A DNA stretch of 64,000 nucleotides from Pacificitalea sp040119125 (GCA_040119125.1 JBEDTR010000004.1:248001-312000); one strand, 5' to 3'; shown: positions 1 through 9,339, counted from the stretch's first letter. The notes: generated from the sequence alone by a model not told the origin. Program-made: numbers and translations.

Positions 1-68
1 CACAAGCGCCGGGCCTTTTGCGTTTCAGGGAAGTGGCATTCACCCCGCAAGCTGACGGGCGACCTATG

Positions 69-522
69 CCTGCCCGTGGGGTGGTGCAGCTGCGGGTGAG
101 TGGTGTGCTTTATGGGGGCGCTCAGGGGCCAGCGCGAGGTCCTGAAGTGCCAGCGCGCGAGGACGGGAGGCGCACCGCTGACGTGCAACAGAAGCCTCCC
201 CGTGGGTTGGCGCTGCTACAACTGAACGGTGCGCTTTATGGTGCAGTGTTCCTCCCCGTTCCGAGGTCAGCGAGGGGCCCCAAAGCGCCAACCCGCCGGA
301 ACGGGCAGGCGCTCGCCCGCGCGGCCTTTGGCCTTGTTCGCGGGCGGGTGTGCTTAGCATGACGGTAGCCTGCCCGTGGGGTGGCGCTGCTGCGGGTGAG
401 CGGCGTGCTTTGGGGGCGTGTTCCTCCCTGCTCCGAGGTCAGCGAGAGGTGGCAGAGCTCCAACCCGCCGGGACGGGCAGGCGCTCGACCGCGCGGCTTC
501 GCCTTGTTCGGGGGCGGGTGGC
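69..522. repeat. Imperfect direct repeats, no gene (1-565)
   Basis: This GC-rich stretch downstream of glnA holds at least two full units, about 195-352 and 369-522, offset by 172-174 bp, plus a partial third from 69. Shared blocks include CCTGCCCGTGGGG (69 and 369, with a variant at 195), a TTCCTCCC...TCCGAGGTCAGCGAG block (249 and 421), CCAACCCGCCGG (288 and 460) and GCCTTGTTCG (about 331 and 501). Units differ by substitutions and small indels. Short open frames here have no ribosome-binding site or recognisable domain, so I call no gene in 1-565. Function unknown; decayed intergenic duplications are the simplest reading. Confidence 0.6.
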
Positions 523-565
523 AGGCGCTTGACGCAACGGATCAGGACCTGCCGCCGCGCCAAAC

Positions 566-596
566 GAAAAAGAGCGGACCCGAAGGCCCGCTCTTT
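566..596 (-). terminator. Rho-independent terminator of glnA
   Basis: Perfect arms AAAGAGCGG and CCGCTCTTT (569-577 and 588-596) enclose a 10-nt loop. Read on the minus strand, the hairpin is followed by a T-run (566-570). It lies 24 bp past the glnA stop codon, as expected for an intrinsic terminator. Confidence 0.85.
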
Positions 597-619
597 GCAA
601 TAGTCCCTCGCGGGATGGA

Positions 620-2026
620 TCAGCAGCTGTAGTAGAGCTTGAATTCCATCGGGTGCGGGGTGTGCTCGTAGGCGTAGATCTCTTCCCATTTGAGATCCAT
701 GTAGCCTTCGATCTGGCTTTTGGTGAACACGTCGCCGGCCAGCAGGAAGTCCATGTCGGCTTCCAGCTCTTCCAGTGCTTCGCGGAGCGAGGCGCAGACG
801 GTCGGGATGCCGGCCAGTTCCTCGGCGGGCAGATCGTAGAGATCCTTGTCCATCGCGTCGCCGGGGTGGATCTTGTTCTTGATGCCGTCGATGCCAGCCA
901 TCAGCAGTGCGGAGAAGCACAGGTAAGGGTTGGCGGAGGGATCGGGGAAGCGAGCTTCGACGCGCTTCGCCTTGGGGTTCTCGGCCCACGGGATACGGAC
1001 GCAGCCAGAGCGGTTGCGGGCCGAATACGCACGCAGAACCGGGGCTTCGAAGCCGGGGATCAGGCGCTTGTAGGAGTTGGTCGAGGGGTTGGTGAAGGCG
1101 TTGAGCGCCTTGGCGTGCTTCAGGATGCCGCCGATGAAATACAGCGCCTCGTCGGAGAGGTCAGCATATTTGTCGCCTGCAAAGACCGGCTTGCCGTCCT
1201 TGAAGATCGACATGTTGACGTGCATCCCGGTGCCGTTGTCGCCGGCAATCGGCTTCGGCATGAAGGTCGCGGATTTGCCATAGGCATGGGCGACGTTGTG
1301 GATGACGTATTTGTATTTCTGGATCTCGTCGGCCTGATGGGTCAGGGTCCCGAAAATCAGGCCCAGCTCGTGCTGGCAGGACGCGACCTCGTGGTGGTGC
1401 TTGTCCACCTTCATGCCCATACGCTTCATGGTCGAGAGCATCTCGGCGCGCAGGTCCTGGGCTTCGTCGATCGGATTGACCGGGAAGTAGCCGCCCTTGA
1501 CGCCGGGACGGTGGCCCATGTTGCCCATTTCGAACTCAGTGTCGGTGTTCCACGACGCGTCGGTCGCATCCACCTGATAGGACACCTTGTTGATGCCGAC
1601 CTGATAGCGGACGTCATCGAACAGGAAGAATTCAGCTTCGGGGCCGAAATAGGACGTGTCACCGATGCCGGTGGACTTCAGGTAGGCTTCGGCCTTCTCG
1701 GCGGTGCCGCGCGGGTCGCGATCATAGGCTTCGCCAGTGTCGGGCTCGACCACGGTGCAATGCAGACACAGGGTCTTTTCCGCGTAGAACGGGTCGATAT
1801 AGGCGGAGCCGGACGCCGGCATCAGTTTCATGTCGGACTGGTCGATGGACTTCCAGCCGGCAATCGAGGAGCCGTCGAACATGAAGCCTTCTTCGAGGAA
1901 GTCTTCGTCCACCTGATCGGCGACCAGCGTAACATGTTGCAGTTTGCCGCGCGGATCGGTGAAGCGGATGTCGACGTATTCGACGTCTTCGTCCTTGATT
2001 TGCTTAAGAACGTCAGAATTGCTCAT
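620..2026 (-). CDS. glnA: Glutamine synthetase, type I
   Basis: ATP-dependent ligation of ammonia to glutamate in the cytoplasm, the entry point of nitrogen assimilation. The 468-aa length is that of bacterial GSI. Visible hallmarks are FMFDGSSIAGW near the N-terminus, the FGPEAEFFLFD metal/substrate segment, KPIAGDNGTGMHVN, and the NRSGCVRIP loop. The KDLYDLPAEE segment near residue 398 contains the tyrosine adenylylated by GlnE in GSI-beta enzymes, so post-translational control is expected. It lies 81 bp downstream of glnB on the same strand, the usual alphaproteobacterial glnB-glnA operon. No frameshift or missing key residue seen. Confidence 0.98.
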   Translation of the reverse strand: MSNSDVLKQIKDEDVEYVDIRFTDPRGKLQHVTLVADQVDEDFLEEGFMFDGSSIAGWKSIDQSDMKLMPASGSAYIDPFYAEKTLCLHCTVVEPDTGEAYDRDPRGTAEKAEAYLKSTGIGDTSYFGPEAEFFLFDDVRYQVGINKVSYQVDATDASWNTDTEFEMGNMGHRPGVKGGYFPVNPIDEAQDLRAEMLSTMKRMGMKVDKHHHEVASCQHELGLIFGTLTHQADEIQKYKYVIHNVAHAYGKSATFMPKPIAGDNGTGMHVNMSIFKDGKPVFAGDKYADLSDEALYFIGGILKHAKALNAFTNPSTNSYKRLIPGFEAPVLRAYSARNRSGCVRIPWAENPKAKRVEARFPDPSANPYLCFSALLMAGIDGIKNKIHPGDAMDKDLYDLPAEELAGIPTVCASLREALEELEADMDFLLAGDVFTKSQIEGYMDLKWEEIYAYEHTPHPMEFKLYYSC

Positions 2027-2107
2027 AAGTCCTTCATTCCTTCTCGGTTGAATGGTCGCAGGTCGGCCACGGGCAGGGCTGCGCGTGGCCGGATGGGAGG
2101 GCCGGTC

Positions 2108-2446
2108 TCAGAGGGCGTCGTCGCCGTCTTCGCCGGTGCGGATGCGGATGGCCTGTTCGACGCTGGACACAAAGATCTTGCCGTCGCCGATCTTGTCGGT
2201 CTTGGCGGCGGCGACAATCGCGTCGAGCGCCTGATCCAGCTGGTGATCCGACAGGACCACCTCGATTTTCACCTTGGGGAGGAAGTCCACGACGTATTCT
2301 GCGCCGCGATACAATTCCGTGTGGCCCTTCTGGCGTCCGAAGCCCTTGACCTCGATCACGCTCAGGCCCTGCACGCCAATCTCCTGGAGTGCCTCCTTCA
2401 CGTCATCGAGCTTGAAGGGTTTGATGATCGCCTCGATTTTTTTCAT
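2108..2446 (-). CDS. glnB: Nitrogen regulatory protein P-II
   Basis: Small trimeric signalling protein that senses 2-oxoglutarate and ATP/ADP and controls GlnE, NtrB and similar targets according to nitrogen status. At 112 aa it has the exact family length. The T-loop carries Tyr51 in the ELYRGAEYVVDF context, the GlnD uridylylation site, and the KIGDGKIFV segment of the nucleotide-binding B-loop region is present. It is the first gene of a glnB-glnA unit. GlnB rather than GlnK is inferred from linkage to glnA and absence of amtB. I looked for a clear sigma-54 or NtrC site upstream and did not find one. Confidence 0.95.
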   Translation of the reverse strand: MKKIEAIIKPFKLDDVKEALQEIGVQGLSVIEVKGFGRQKGHTELYRGAEYVVDFLPKVKIEVVLSDHQLDQALDAIVAAAKTDKIGDGKIFVSSVEQAIRIRTGEDGDDAL

Positions 2447-2623
2447 TGTGAGCCGACTCCCTTGATATCCGTTTCGGTCATGGGTCAGATCAAATCCCCG
2501 CAGCGGCTACAATTCAAGAGCGGGGCGTGTTGGGCGGCCAACCGCCCGAATCTTGGGTGCCGCATGAATAACCAGCGACATGCACGATAAATGAGCAGTT
2601 TGGAAACGAAAAACGAGGCGGCG

Positions 2624-4174
2624 ATGACGAGGATTCTCACTTCTGCTCAAATGCGCAGCACGGAAGCCGCCGCGATTGCCTGTGGAAAGTGCAGCGGCGC
2701 CGAATTGATGGAGCGAGCAGGGCAGGGCGCGGCGGATGTGATGCGCGCGTGGTTCCCCGTGAAACATCGTCATGCGGTAATTTTGTGCGGTCCCGGTAAT
2801 AATGGCGGCGATGGTTTCGTCGTTGCGCGGCATCTGGCGCAGGCTGGCTGGCGGGTCGAGGTGCTGACCCTGCCCGGTGCGAGCCTGTCGGGGGATGCTG
2901 CCCGGATGGCCGATCGGTGGGAGGGACCGCGCGCGGATATGTCGATCCCCACAGCAGAGGCAGGCACGCGGCCCGGTCTGGTGATCGACGCGTTGTTTGG
3001 CACTGGGCTGAGCCGCCCGCTCGATCCGCTGCTGCGCGCGGTGCAAGAGGCCGTGCGTGCGCGCGCGGGTGAGGGGGAGTGTCACCGCATCGCGCTGGAT
3101 TGCCCGTCAGGCCTGTCTGCGGATACGGGCGAGGTGGTCGGCCCTGATGACGCGCCCGTATTGCCCGCCGATCTGACGCTAAGCTTTCATACGCCGAAAC
3201 CGGGCCATTATCTGGGCCGGGGGCCGGAGATCTGCGGCACGTTGGCGGTGGTGCCGATCGGGCTGGACGGTGCCTCGGCCGCTCTTGAGACGCCGCCCGC
3301 GGGCGATGTGACGCGGCTCGTCGCGCCGGAGGTGCCGGGTCCATGGTTGCGCCAAAGGGTCCAGCCGGGGAATGGCGATCACAAATACACGCGCGGGCAT
3401 GTCTTGGTTCTGGGCGGCAAGGTGGCGCAGGGCGGGGCGGCGCGCATGGCGGCGCGCGCCGCGCTGCGGGTCGGGGCCGGGCTGGTGACGCTGGCCGTGC
3501 CGCCCGCCGCTCTGATCGAAAACGCGGCCCGGCTGGATGCGGTGATGCTGACGCGCTGTGCCGATGCGGATGCGCTGGCCGAATTGCTGGAGGACACACG
3601 GCTGAGCGCGCTATGTCTGGGGCCCGGTCTGGCGCCGGATGCGCGCACGCGGGCGCTGGTGTTGACCGCGCTTGGGGCTGAGCGGCCTACGGTGCTGGAT
3701 GCCGGGGCGCTCAGCGCATTTGCAGACGCGCCGGAGGCCCTGTTCGCCGCACTGCATCCCCGCGCCGTGCTGACCCCGCATGAGGGTGAATTCGCGCGGC
3801 TGTTCCCGGATCTGGCGCAGGATCGCCGTTCGGGGTCAAAGATCGACGCCGTGCGCGAGGCGGCGGGCCGGGCGGGGGCGGTCGTGTTGCTGAAGGGGGC
3901 GGCGACAGTGATCGCGGGACCAAATGGTGCCACTTCGCTGCACGCGGCTGTCTACGAGCGTGCGGCGCCGTGGCTGGGCACCGCGGGCGCAGGCGACGTG
4001 CTGTCGGGGATAATCGCCGGGCTGATCGCGGGCCAAGGCGCGGAGGATATGCACGGGCAGGTCGAAGTCGCCGCATGGCTGCATGTGGAGGCGGCGCGCC
4101 GCTTTGGTCCCGGCCTCATCGCCGAAGATCTGCCTGACATGCTGCCTCAGGTGTTCCGCGATCACGGGTTGTGA
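2624..4174 (+). CDS. nnrD: Bifunctional NAD(P)HX epimerase / ADP- or ATP-dependent dehydratase
   Basis: Repairs hydrated nicotinamide cofactors: the N-terminal YjeF_N domain (about 1-215) epimerises R- and S-NAD(P)HX, and the C-terminal ribokinase-like domain (about 225-516) dehydrates S-NAD(P)HX. Seen: GPGNNGGDGFVVARHL in the epimerase half, and LTPHEGEFARLFP and GTAGAGDVLSGIIAG, the nucleotide/Mg motif, in the kinase half. I prefer the ATG at 2624 (516 aa), which has a GAGG-type site just upstream and begins at the conserved LTSAQMRSTE segment; an in-frame ATG at 2591 would add 11 residues. Divergent from glnB; single gene followed by tRNA-Leu. Confidence 0.93.
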   Translation: MTRILTSAQMRSTEAAAIACGKCSGAELMERAGQGAADVMRAWFPVKHRHAVILCGPGNNGGDGFVVARHLAQAGWRVEVLTLPGASLSGDAARMADRWEGPRADMSIPTAEAGTRPGLVIDALFGTGLSRPLDPLLRAVQEAVRARAGEGECHRIALDCPSGLSADTGEVVGPDDAPVLPADLTLSFHTPKPGHYLGRGPEICGTLAVVPIGLDGASAALETPPAGDVTRLVAPEVPGPWLRQRVQPGNGDHKYTRGHVLVLGGKVAQGGAARMAARAALRVGAGLVTLAVPPAALIENAARLDAVMLTRCADADALAELLEDTRLSALCLGPGLAPDARTRALVLTALGAERPTVLDAGALSAFADAPEALFAALHPRAVLTPHEGEFARLFPDLAQDRRSGSKIDAVREAAGRAGAVVLLKGAATVIAGPNGATSLHAAVYERAAPWLGTAGAGDVLSGIIAGLIAGQGAEDMHGQVEVAAWLHVEAARRFGPGLIAEDLPDMLPQVFRDHGL

Positions 4175-4259
4175 CGACAAGCGCGAAAAACCCTCTCGCC
4201 AGAGCGCGCGCGCCGGTGTAAGACGCACCCGCCCGGCCCCCTTGGCGCCGTGGCAGAGT

Positions 4260-4343
4260 GCGGGTGTGGCGGAACTGGTAGACGCACCAGATTTAGGTTC
4301 TGGCGCCTTTGGCGTGGGGGTTCGAGTCCCTTCACCCGCACCA
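4260..4343 (+). tRNA. tRNA-Leu (anticodon UAG)
   Basis: Acceptor arms GCGGGTG (4260-4266) and CACCCGC (4333-4339) pair perfectly, followed by A and an encoded CCA. The anticodon stem CCAGA/TCTGG encloses TTTAGGT, giving anticodon UAG. A long variable arm (GGCGCCTTTGGCGT region) and the GGTTCGAGTCC T-arm fit a class II leucine tRNA. Confidence 0.95.
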
Positions 4344-4728
4344 CAATTTTTCCGATATTTTGATTTCGAACGGAAATCGCGGCAATGTTGAACGGCGAGC
4401 GCTTTGCTCGTCCGAATTGCGGAGCGATAGCCGGTCGAATTGACTGAATTAGTGTTCGGGATGCTCTGCCGGGAGCGTGAGGCAATCCACGATCAGTGGC
4501 GGGTGCGAGCATCGCCCCCTTATTTGCCAATATAAGGTCCGGTTTGGCGCCTGCCGGATTCCCATTGCAAAGCAATATCCGCAAAGGACCGAAAAGCCCG
4601 GTCTTATTCAGACGGGATAAATTGCTTTTGTAGTCTATGACGGCCTTACGAAACTGCTGCAGGGTCAGCCCCGGCAGGAGTTGGCGGATGAGTTGCTGGC
4701 TCTGAGTAACCTTTTGCCAAAGATGTAG
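4344..4728. other. Intergenic region without a recognisable gene
   Basis: About 385 bp between tRNA-Leu and the quiC terminator. A T-rich stretch follows the tRNA (from 4345) and a weak hairpin with GGACCG/CGGTCT arms lies near 4586-4604. No open frame here has a convincing start or a family match. I see no further structure. Confidence 0.5.
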
Positions 4729-4758
4729 CCCCGCGCATCCCGGATAGGATGCACGGGG
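4729..4758 (-). terminator. Terminator hairpin of the quiC-like gene
   Basis: Arms 4729-4740 and 4747-4758 (CCCCG.GCATCC and GGATGC.CGGGG, one C-A mismatch) enclose a 6-nt loop immediately after the stop of the 3-dehydroshikimate dehydratase gene. The following U-tract is poor, so function rests on position and stem strength. Confidence 0.6.
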
Positions 4759-4763
4759 TCTCT

Positions 4764-6656
4764 TTACTTCCGCGGGACGCCTTTGGCGGGTTGGGCGCGT
4801 TTTTGGGCGGCGATGCGGAAGGGGGCGTTGGCGGCGCCGTAGCCTCCGTAGCCGCCGCGGCGCTGGACGATCTCGAAAAACATGCCGTCGCCATAGGTCT
4901 GCGAAAAGATCTGGAAAAATTCCGCGTCGCCCTGCCTGTCATAGAGGATATTCGCGGCGCGCATCCGGTCGAGCATGTCGGGGTCGAGGCCGAAGCGCGC
5001 TTCGAGGTCTTCGTAATAGTTTTCCGGCAGCTTGAGCGGGACGAAGCCATTGGCGGACAGCGCCTGTGCCGTCGTGAAAATATCGTCCGTCTCGAAGGCC
5101 GCGTGCTGCACCGCCGAGCCGAAGCTGTCGGCAAGGTAGCGCCCGGCAAAGGTGCGGTGGCTTTCGGCGCCGTTGAGGGTGACGCGCAGCTTTGCGTCCG
5201 GGCTTTCGATTACCTGAGAGCGCACGATCCCGTCGGGGTCGATCACGTCGACCATGGGCGATTTCGCGGCATCGAAGAGCGAGGTGTAGAACAGCGACCA
5301 GCTGAGCATTTCCTCGTAATTCATCGTCTGCGCGATGTGGTCGATGCGGGTCAGCCCGGCGGGGGTGACCTGTGCCTCATCCTGCGCTGGCTTGAATTCG
5401 ACGTCCCAGACGCGGCTGAGGTCGGCGCTATCGTCGATGAAATGCATCACCCCGCCGCCGACGCCACGAATGGCGGGGATGGCGAGTTCGCCGGGGCCGA
5501 TGGGCTGACTGAAGGTGGGCGTGCCTAGCGCCACGGCGCGGTCCACGGTGGCCTGCGCATCGGCCACCCGCAGGCCTAGATCGCAGATGCTGGTGCCGTG
5601 CATGATATAGGCGGAATGGGCGAAACCTTCGCGCTCGGTGTTGATGACGATGTTGATCTCACCCTGCCGCCACAGCGTCACATCCTTGGCGATATGCCGC
5701 CCTGCGCGGCGAAACCCCATCATGTGCAAAAGCGTGCCCAGACGCTCGGCCTCGGCCTCGTCTGCGGCAAATTCGATGAACTCGAAGCCGGTGGAGGCGA
5801 CGGGCGCGGGAATTTCCGGCGCGTCGAGTTTCAGCTCCGGCGTGGTGCGGCGCACGGTGTCGATCAGATTGACGAGCGAGCGGTAGCCGTCGGCGGCAAC
5901 CATACGCGGGCTGCCCATGCGGAACTGATCGTTGAAAATCTCTAGGCTCAGCGTGCCTTGGTAGCCGGTGGCAAGCACCGCGCGGGTGAAGGCGGTGACG
6001 TCCAGATCGCCTTCGCCGGGCATGTTGCGGAAATGCCGGGACCAGTAGAGCAGATCCATCTCGATCTGCGGCGCGTCCGCCAGATGGACGTAGAAGATTC
6101 GGTCGCCGGGGATGGCGCGGATGGTTTCGGGGTCGATCTTGCGGCCCAGCGTGTGGAAGCTGTCGAGGATCAGGCCGACGTTGTCGTGACCGGCGCGGCG
6201 GACCACTTCCCATGCGGCGCGGTGATCGTTGATATGCTTGCCCCAGCACAGCGCCTCGTACCCCACGCGGATGCCTTTCGCGGCGGCGCGGTCGCCGAGT
6301 TCTGCGAAATCAGCGGCGATGCGGTCGATGCCGCCCAAACTTTCAGGGTGGCACGAGGAGCACATGAGGATCAGGTCGACCTCAAGCTCGTTCATGATGT
6401 CGAACTTGCGCTCGGCCCGCTCAAAGGCGCGGCTGCGCTGCGGCTCGGGCAGGCCCTCAAAATCGCGGAAGGGCTGGAACAGCGTGATCTCCAGCCCGTG
6501 GTCGCGGATCATGCGGCCGACGTCGCGCGGGGTGCCGTCAAAGGCGAGGAAATCCTGTTCGAATATCTCGACCCCGGAGAAGCCCGCGGCGGCGATCGCT
6601 TCGAGTTTCTCGGACAGGTCGCCGGGCACTGTGACAGTGGCGATGGATGTCTTCAT
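4764..6656 (-). CDS. quiC: 3-dehydroshikimate dehydratase, two-domain (QuiC/HPPD-fused)
   Basis: Predicted to convert 3-dehydroshikimate to protocatechuate, feeding quinate/shikimate carbon into the beta-ketoadipate pathway. Residues about 1-290 form a xylose-isomerase-like TIM barrel (GVEIFEQDFLAF, LILMCSSCHPES, GYEALCWGKHINDH, LILDSFHTLGR, DRIFYVHLADAP, GTLSLEIFNDQF), with the E/H/D residues of the metal site visible. Residues about 350-620 are a 4-hydroxyphenylpyruvate-dioxygenase-like vicinal-oxygen-chelate domain. The 630-aa length fits fused bacterial QuiC. I chose the ATG at 6656, which has an AGGGAAAA site and starts directly at the barrel. No other quinate or protocatechuate gene is in view, so the pathway assignment is inference. 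Divergent from the polyamine-type ABC operon. Confidence 0.85.
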   Translation of the reverse strand: MKTSIATVTVPGDLSEKLEAIAAAGFSGVEIFEQDFLAFDGTPRDVGRMIRDHGLEITLFQPFRDFEGLPEPQRSRAFERAERKFDIMNELEVDLILMCSSCHPESLGGIDRIAADFAELGDRAAAKGIRVGYEALCWGKHINDHRAAWEVVRRAGHDNVGLILDSFHTLGRKIDPETIRAIPGDRIFYVHLADAPQIEMDLLYWSRHFRNMPGEGDLDVTAFTRAVLATGYQGTLSLEIFNDQFRMGSPRMVAADGYRSLVNLIDTVRRTTPELKLDAPEIPAPVASTGFEFIEFAADEAEAERLGTLLHMMGFRRAGRHIAKDVTLWRQGEINIVINTEREGFAHSAYIMHGTSICDLGLRVADAQATVDRAVALGTPTFSQPIGPGELAIPAIRGVGGGVMHFIDDSADLSRVWDVEFKPAQDEAQVTPAGLTRIDHIAQTMNYEEMLSWSLFYTSLFDAAKSPMVDVIDPDGIVRSQVIESPDAKLRVTLNGAESHRTFAGRYLADSFGSAVQHAAFETDDIFTTAQALSANGFVPLKLPENYYEDLEARFGLDPDMLDRMRAANILYDRQGDAEFFQIFSQTYGDGMFFEIVQRRGGYGGYGAANAPFRIAAQKRAQPAKGVPRK

Positions 6657-6802
6657 GGCGTTGGTTTTCCCTGAGTTCAGGCTACGGCGCCGTTCTAGCC
6701 CGCTGCCGCCGCGATGCACAGGGGGGCCGCATAAAGCCGTGGGTGCCGCTGGGTCGTCCCCGCACATCCGGCGCGCATGACGCGCGGTAAGGGGGTGCCT
6801 AT

Positions 6803-6818
6803 TTTCACGATGGTGAAA
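6803..6818. promoter_or_regulatory. Palindrome TTTCAC-N4-GTGAAA in a divergent promoter region
   Basis: TTTCACGATGGTGAAA is a perfect 6-4-6 inverted repeat in the 345-bp region between the divergent quiC-like gene (start 6656) and the ABC operon (start 7002). A symmetric site here suits a dimeric repressor or activator, but I cannot name the regulator. The rest of 6657-7001 is AT-richer toward 6850-6960 and probably holds both promoters; no gene is seen. Confidence 0.4.
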
Positions 6819-7001
6819 GCTGCGGAAACGTGCGCGATTATTCGGCAATCGAGCATCTGTTCGTTACCTGTTCTAGCGTTTTAGCAAAGTTAGTTTGCGC
6901 TTTTTTTGGTCCAAGGCATTGAATTGTGGCGTTCACCTTGTTCTAGTCAGGGCAATTCGAGCGGCAACAAGACCGCCAATGAGATAATTTAGGGGAGCGC
7001 T

Positions 7002-8102
7002 TTGGGAGATACCACGGCTCAGGACGCCTTTGTCGAATACGACCGGGTGCAGAAAAGCTACGACGGCGAAACGCTTGTCGTGAAGGATCTCAACCTCAGA
7101 CTGCCGAAGGGCGAGTTTCTGACAATGCTGGGGCCGTCGGGCTCGGGCAAGACGACCTGCCTGATGATGCTGGCCGGGTTCGAGACCGCGACGCATGGCG
7201 AGATCAAGCTGGCGGGCAATCCGATCAACAACATCCCACCGCATAAACGCGGAATTGGCATGGTGTTTCAGAATTACGCGCTGTTTCCGCATATGACGGT
7301 GGCAGAAAACCTCGCCTTTCCGCTCATTGTTCGCAAGCTGGGCAAATCCGAGCGCGAAGCGAAGGTGAAGCGCGCGCTGGACATGGTGCAGATGGGCGAA
7401 TTCGGCGGTCGCCGTCCGGCGCAATTGTCAGGGGGTCAGCAGCAGCGGATCGCCTTGGCCCGCGCGCTGGTGTTTGAGCCGGAATTGGTGCTGATGGATG
7501 AGCCGCTGGGCGCGCTCGACAAGCAATTGCGCGAACATATGCAATTTGAGATCAAGCATATCTCGGATAATCTGGGCATCACCGTCGTTTATGTGACCCA
7601 TGACCAGACCGAAGCGCTGACCATGTCCGACCGGGTGGCCGTGTTTGACGATGGCCGCATTCAGCAATTGGCCCCGCCCGATGAGCTGTATGAAGCGCCG
7701 CAGAACAGTTTCGTGGCGCAGTTCATCGGTGAAAACAACACGCTCGAAGGCAAGGTCGAGAAGCTGATCGACGGGCAGGCTCTGGTCCGGCTCGACGATG
7801 GGTCGCTGATCGACGCCAAGCCTGTGAACGTGAACGCCGTGGGCGATCGCACCGTGATTTCGATCCGGCCCGAGCGGGTGGAATTCAACCCCGTGAAGCT
7901 GTCGGACGACGCGCATACGCTGAAGGCCGAGGTGCTGGAATTCATCTATATGGGTGACATTTTCCGCACACGGTTGCGGGTTGCAGGCAATGACAACTTT
8001 ATCGTCAAGACCCGCAACGCGCCCGGACAGGTTCGTATGACGCCGGGCCAGACCGTCGAAATCGGCTGGTTGCCCGAAGACGCACGCGCGCTCGACGCGT
8101 AA
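7002..8102 (+). CDS. potA: Polyamine-type ABC transporter, ATP-binding protein
   Basis: ATPase that powers the importer encoded by the next three genes. Walker A GPSGSGKTT (44-52), Q-loop near 90, signature LSGGQ (142-146), Walker B ELVLMDEP (161-168) and switch histidine in VTHDQTEAL are all intact. A C-terminal TOBE domain (about 280-360) is typical of PotA/spermidine-putrescine ATPases, as is the 366-aa length. The start is a TTG at 7002 preceded by AGGGGAG; no better ATG lies nearby. The gene name reflects the family; the true substrate of the operon is unproven. Confidence 0.93.
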   Translation: MGDTTAQDAFVEYDRVQKSYDGETLVVKDLNLRLPKGEFLTMLGPSGSGKTTCLMMLAGFETATHGEIKLAGNPINNIPPHKRGIGMVFQNYALFPHMTVAENLAFPLIVRKLGKSEREAKVKRALDMVQMGEFGGRRPAQLSGGQQQRIALARALVFEPELVLMDEPLGALDKQLREHMQFEIKHISDNLGITVVYVTHDQTEALTMSDRVAVFDDGRIQQLAPPDELYEAPQNSFVAQFIGENNTLEGKVEKLIDGQALVRLDDGSLIDAKPVNVNAVGDRTVISIRPERVEFNPVKLSDDAHTLKAEVLEFIYMGDIFRTRLRVAGNDNFIVKTRNAPGQVRMTPGQTVEIGWLPEDARALDA

Positions 8103-8217
8103 GCCAAGTTTGTGGCGCGCCGGGCCTTTGCGCCCCGGCAGGCGCCGCCGATCCGGGTCATGTCCCTCATCCCCGGATCCGACGATCAGAAAGGGACACC
8201 AATTGGGAGAATTTCGT

Positions 8218-9339
8218 ATGAAATTGACGACCTCACTTCTGGCCACGACCGTTTTGTCGATGGCCGCAACCCCCGTCTTTGCCGAGGCCCATGCCGAAAT
8301 GGCCGACAGCATGACCGTCGTGTCCTGGGGCGGCGCCTACCAGAGCAGCCAGCAAAAGGCCTATACCGAGCCTTACGCTGCTGAGAATTCCGATGTCAGC
8401 ATCACGTGGGACGAAAGCTCCCCCGAGGCGGTGGCCAAACTGCGTGCCCAGAACGAAGCCGGCAATGTGACCTGGGATCTGGTCGATGTCGTGGCGTCCG
8501 ACGCCATTCGTCTGTGCGACGAAGGTCTGGCGATGGAGTTCGACCCCGACGAGCTGCTGGCCGAAGGCGATGACGGCACTCCGGCCTCCGAAGATTTCGG
8601 CGACCTGATCGTGTCCGACTGCTTTATCCCGCAGATCGTCTATTCGACCACCGCCGCCTATCGCGCCGACCTGCTGCCTGATGGCGCACCGGCACCGGAC
8701 AGCATCTGTGCGATGTTCGACACTGAAACCTATCCCGGCAAGCGGACGCTGGAAAAGCGCCCGATCAACAATGTCGAATGGGCGCTTCTGTGTGACGGCG
8801 TGGCCAAAGAGGACATCTACGACGTTCTCGAGACCGAAGAAGGTCAGGATCGCGCATTCGCCAAGCTCGACACCATCAAGGATCAGACCGTTTGGTGGTC
8901 CGCCGCCGCCGAGCCGCCGCAGCTGTTGGCTGATGGCGAGGTCGTCATGGGCTCGTCCTACAACGGGCGTTGGTTCTCTGCGATCGAAGAGCAGGACCAG
9001 CCGTTCGAAATGCTCTGGGACGCACAGGTGTTCGACCTTGACGGTTGGATCATTCCCGCCGGTCTGCCCGAGGATCGTCTGGCACGGGTCAAGGATTTCG
9101 TGAAATACGCGACCGACACCCAGCGTCTGGCCGATCAGGCTGCGTATATTTCCTACGGTCCGGCCCGGACGTCTTCCGCGCCGCTGGTGGGTCAGCACGC
9201 CGAACTGGGTATCGACATGGCGCCGCACATGCCGACCGATCCGGCAAACTCGGAAAACACCTTCCTCTATAACTACGAGTGGTGGGCCGATTACCGCGAC
9301 GATCTGGACGCAAAATTCCAGGCATGGCTCGCTCAGTAA
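8218..9339 (+). CDS. potD: Polyamine-type ABC transporter, periplasmic binding protein
   Basis: 373-aa secreted receptor. Residues 1-22 are a Sec signal peptide ending near PVFA-EA; the mature part starts with the PotD/PotF-like segment MTVVSWGGAYQSSQQKAY. The ATG at 8218 is chosen for its GGGAGA ribosome site and because it gives a clean signal peptide; upstream in-frame codons do not. It lies 115 bp after the ATPase gene and 101 bp before the permease gene, with a hairpin in the second gap. Family assignment is firm; ligand (putrescine, spermidine or another cation) cannot be read from sequence. Confidence 0.9.
   Translation: MKLTTSLLATTVLSMAATPVFAEAHAEMADSMTVVSWGGAYQSSQQKAYTEPYAAENSDVSITWDESSPEAVAKLRAQNEAGNVTWDLVDVVASDAIRLCDEGLAMEFDPDELLAEGDDGTPASEDFGDLIVSDCFIPQIVYSTTAAYRADLLPDGAPAPDSICAMFDTETYPGKRTLEKRPINNVEWALLCDGVAKEDIYDVLETEEGQDRAFAKLDTIKDQTVWWSAAAEPPQLLADGEVVMGSSYNGRWFSAIEEQDQPFEMLWDAQVFDLDGWIIPAGLPEDRLARVKDFVKYATDTQRLADQAAYISYGPARTSSAPLVGQHAELGIDMAPHMPTDPANSENTFLYNYEWWADYRDDLDAKFQAWLAQ

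Noticed and set aside
653..2590. Very long open frame (645 aa) antisense to glnA-glnB
   Set aside because: It mirrors the codon pattern of the real genes on the other strand, has no family match or ribosome site, and is expected in high-GC DNA.
2447..2623. Sigma-54/NtrC promoter for glnB
   Set aside because: No GG-N10-GC element with good flanks and no clear TGCAC-N5-GTGCA site could be found.
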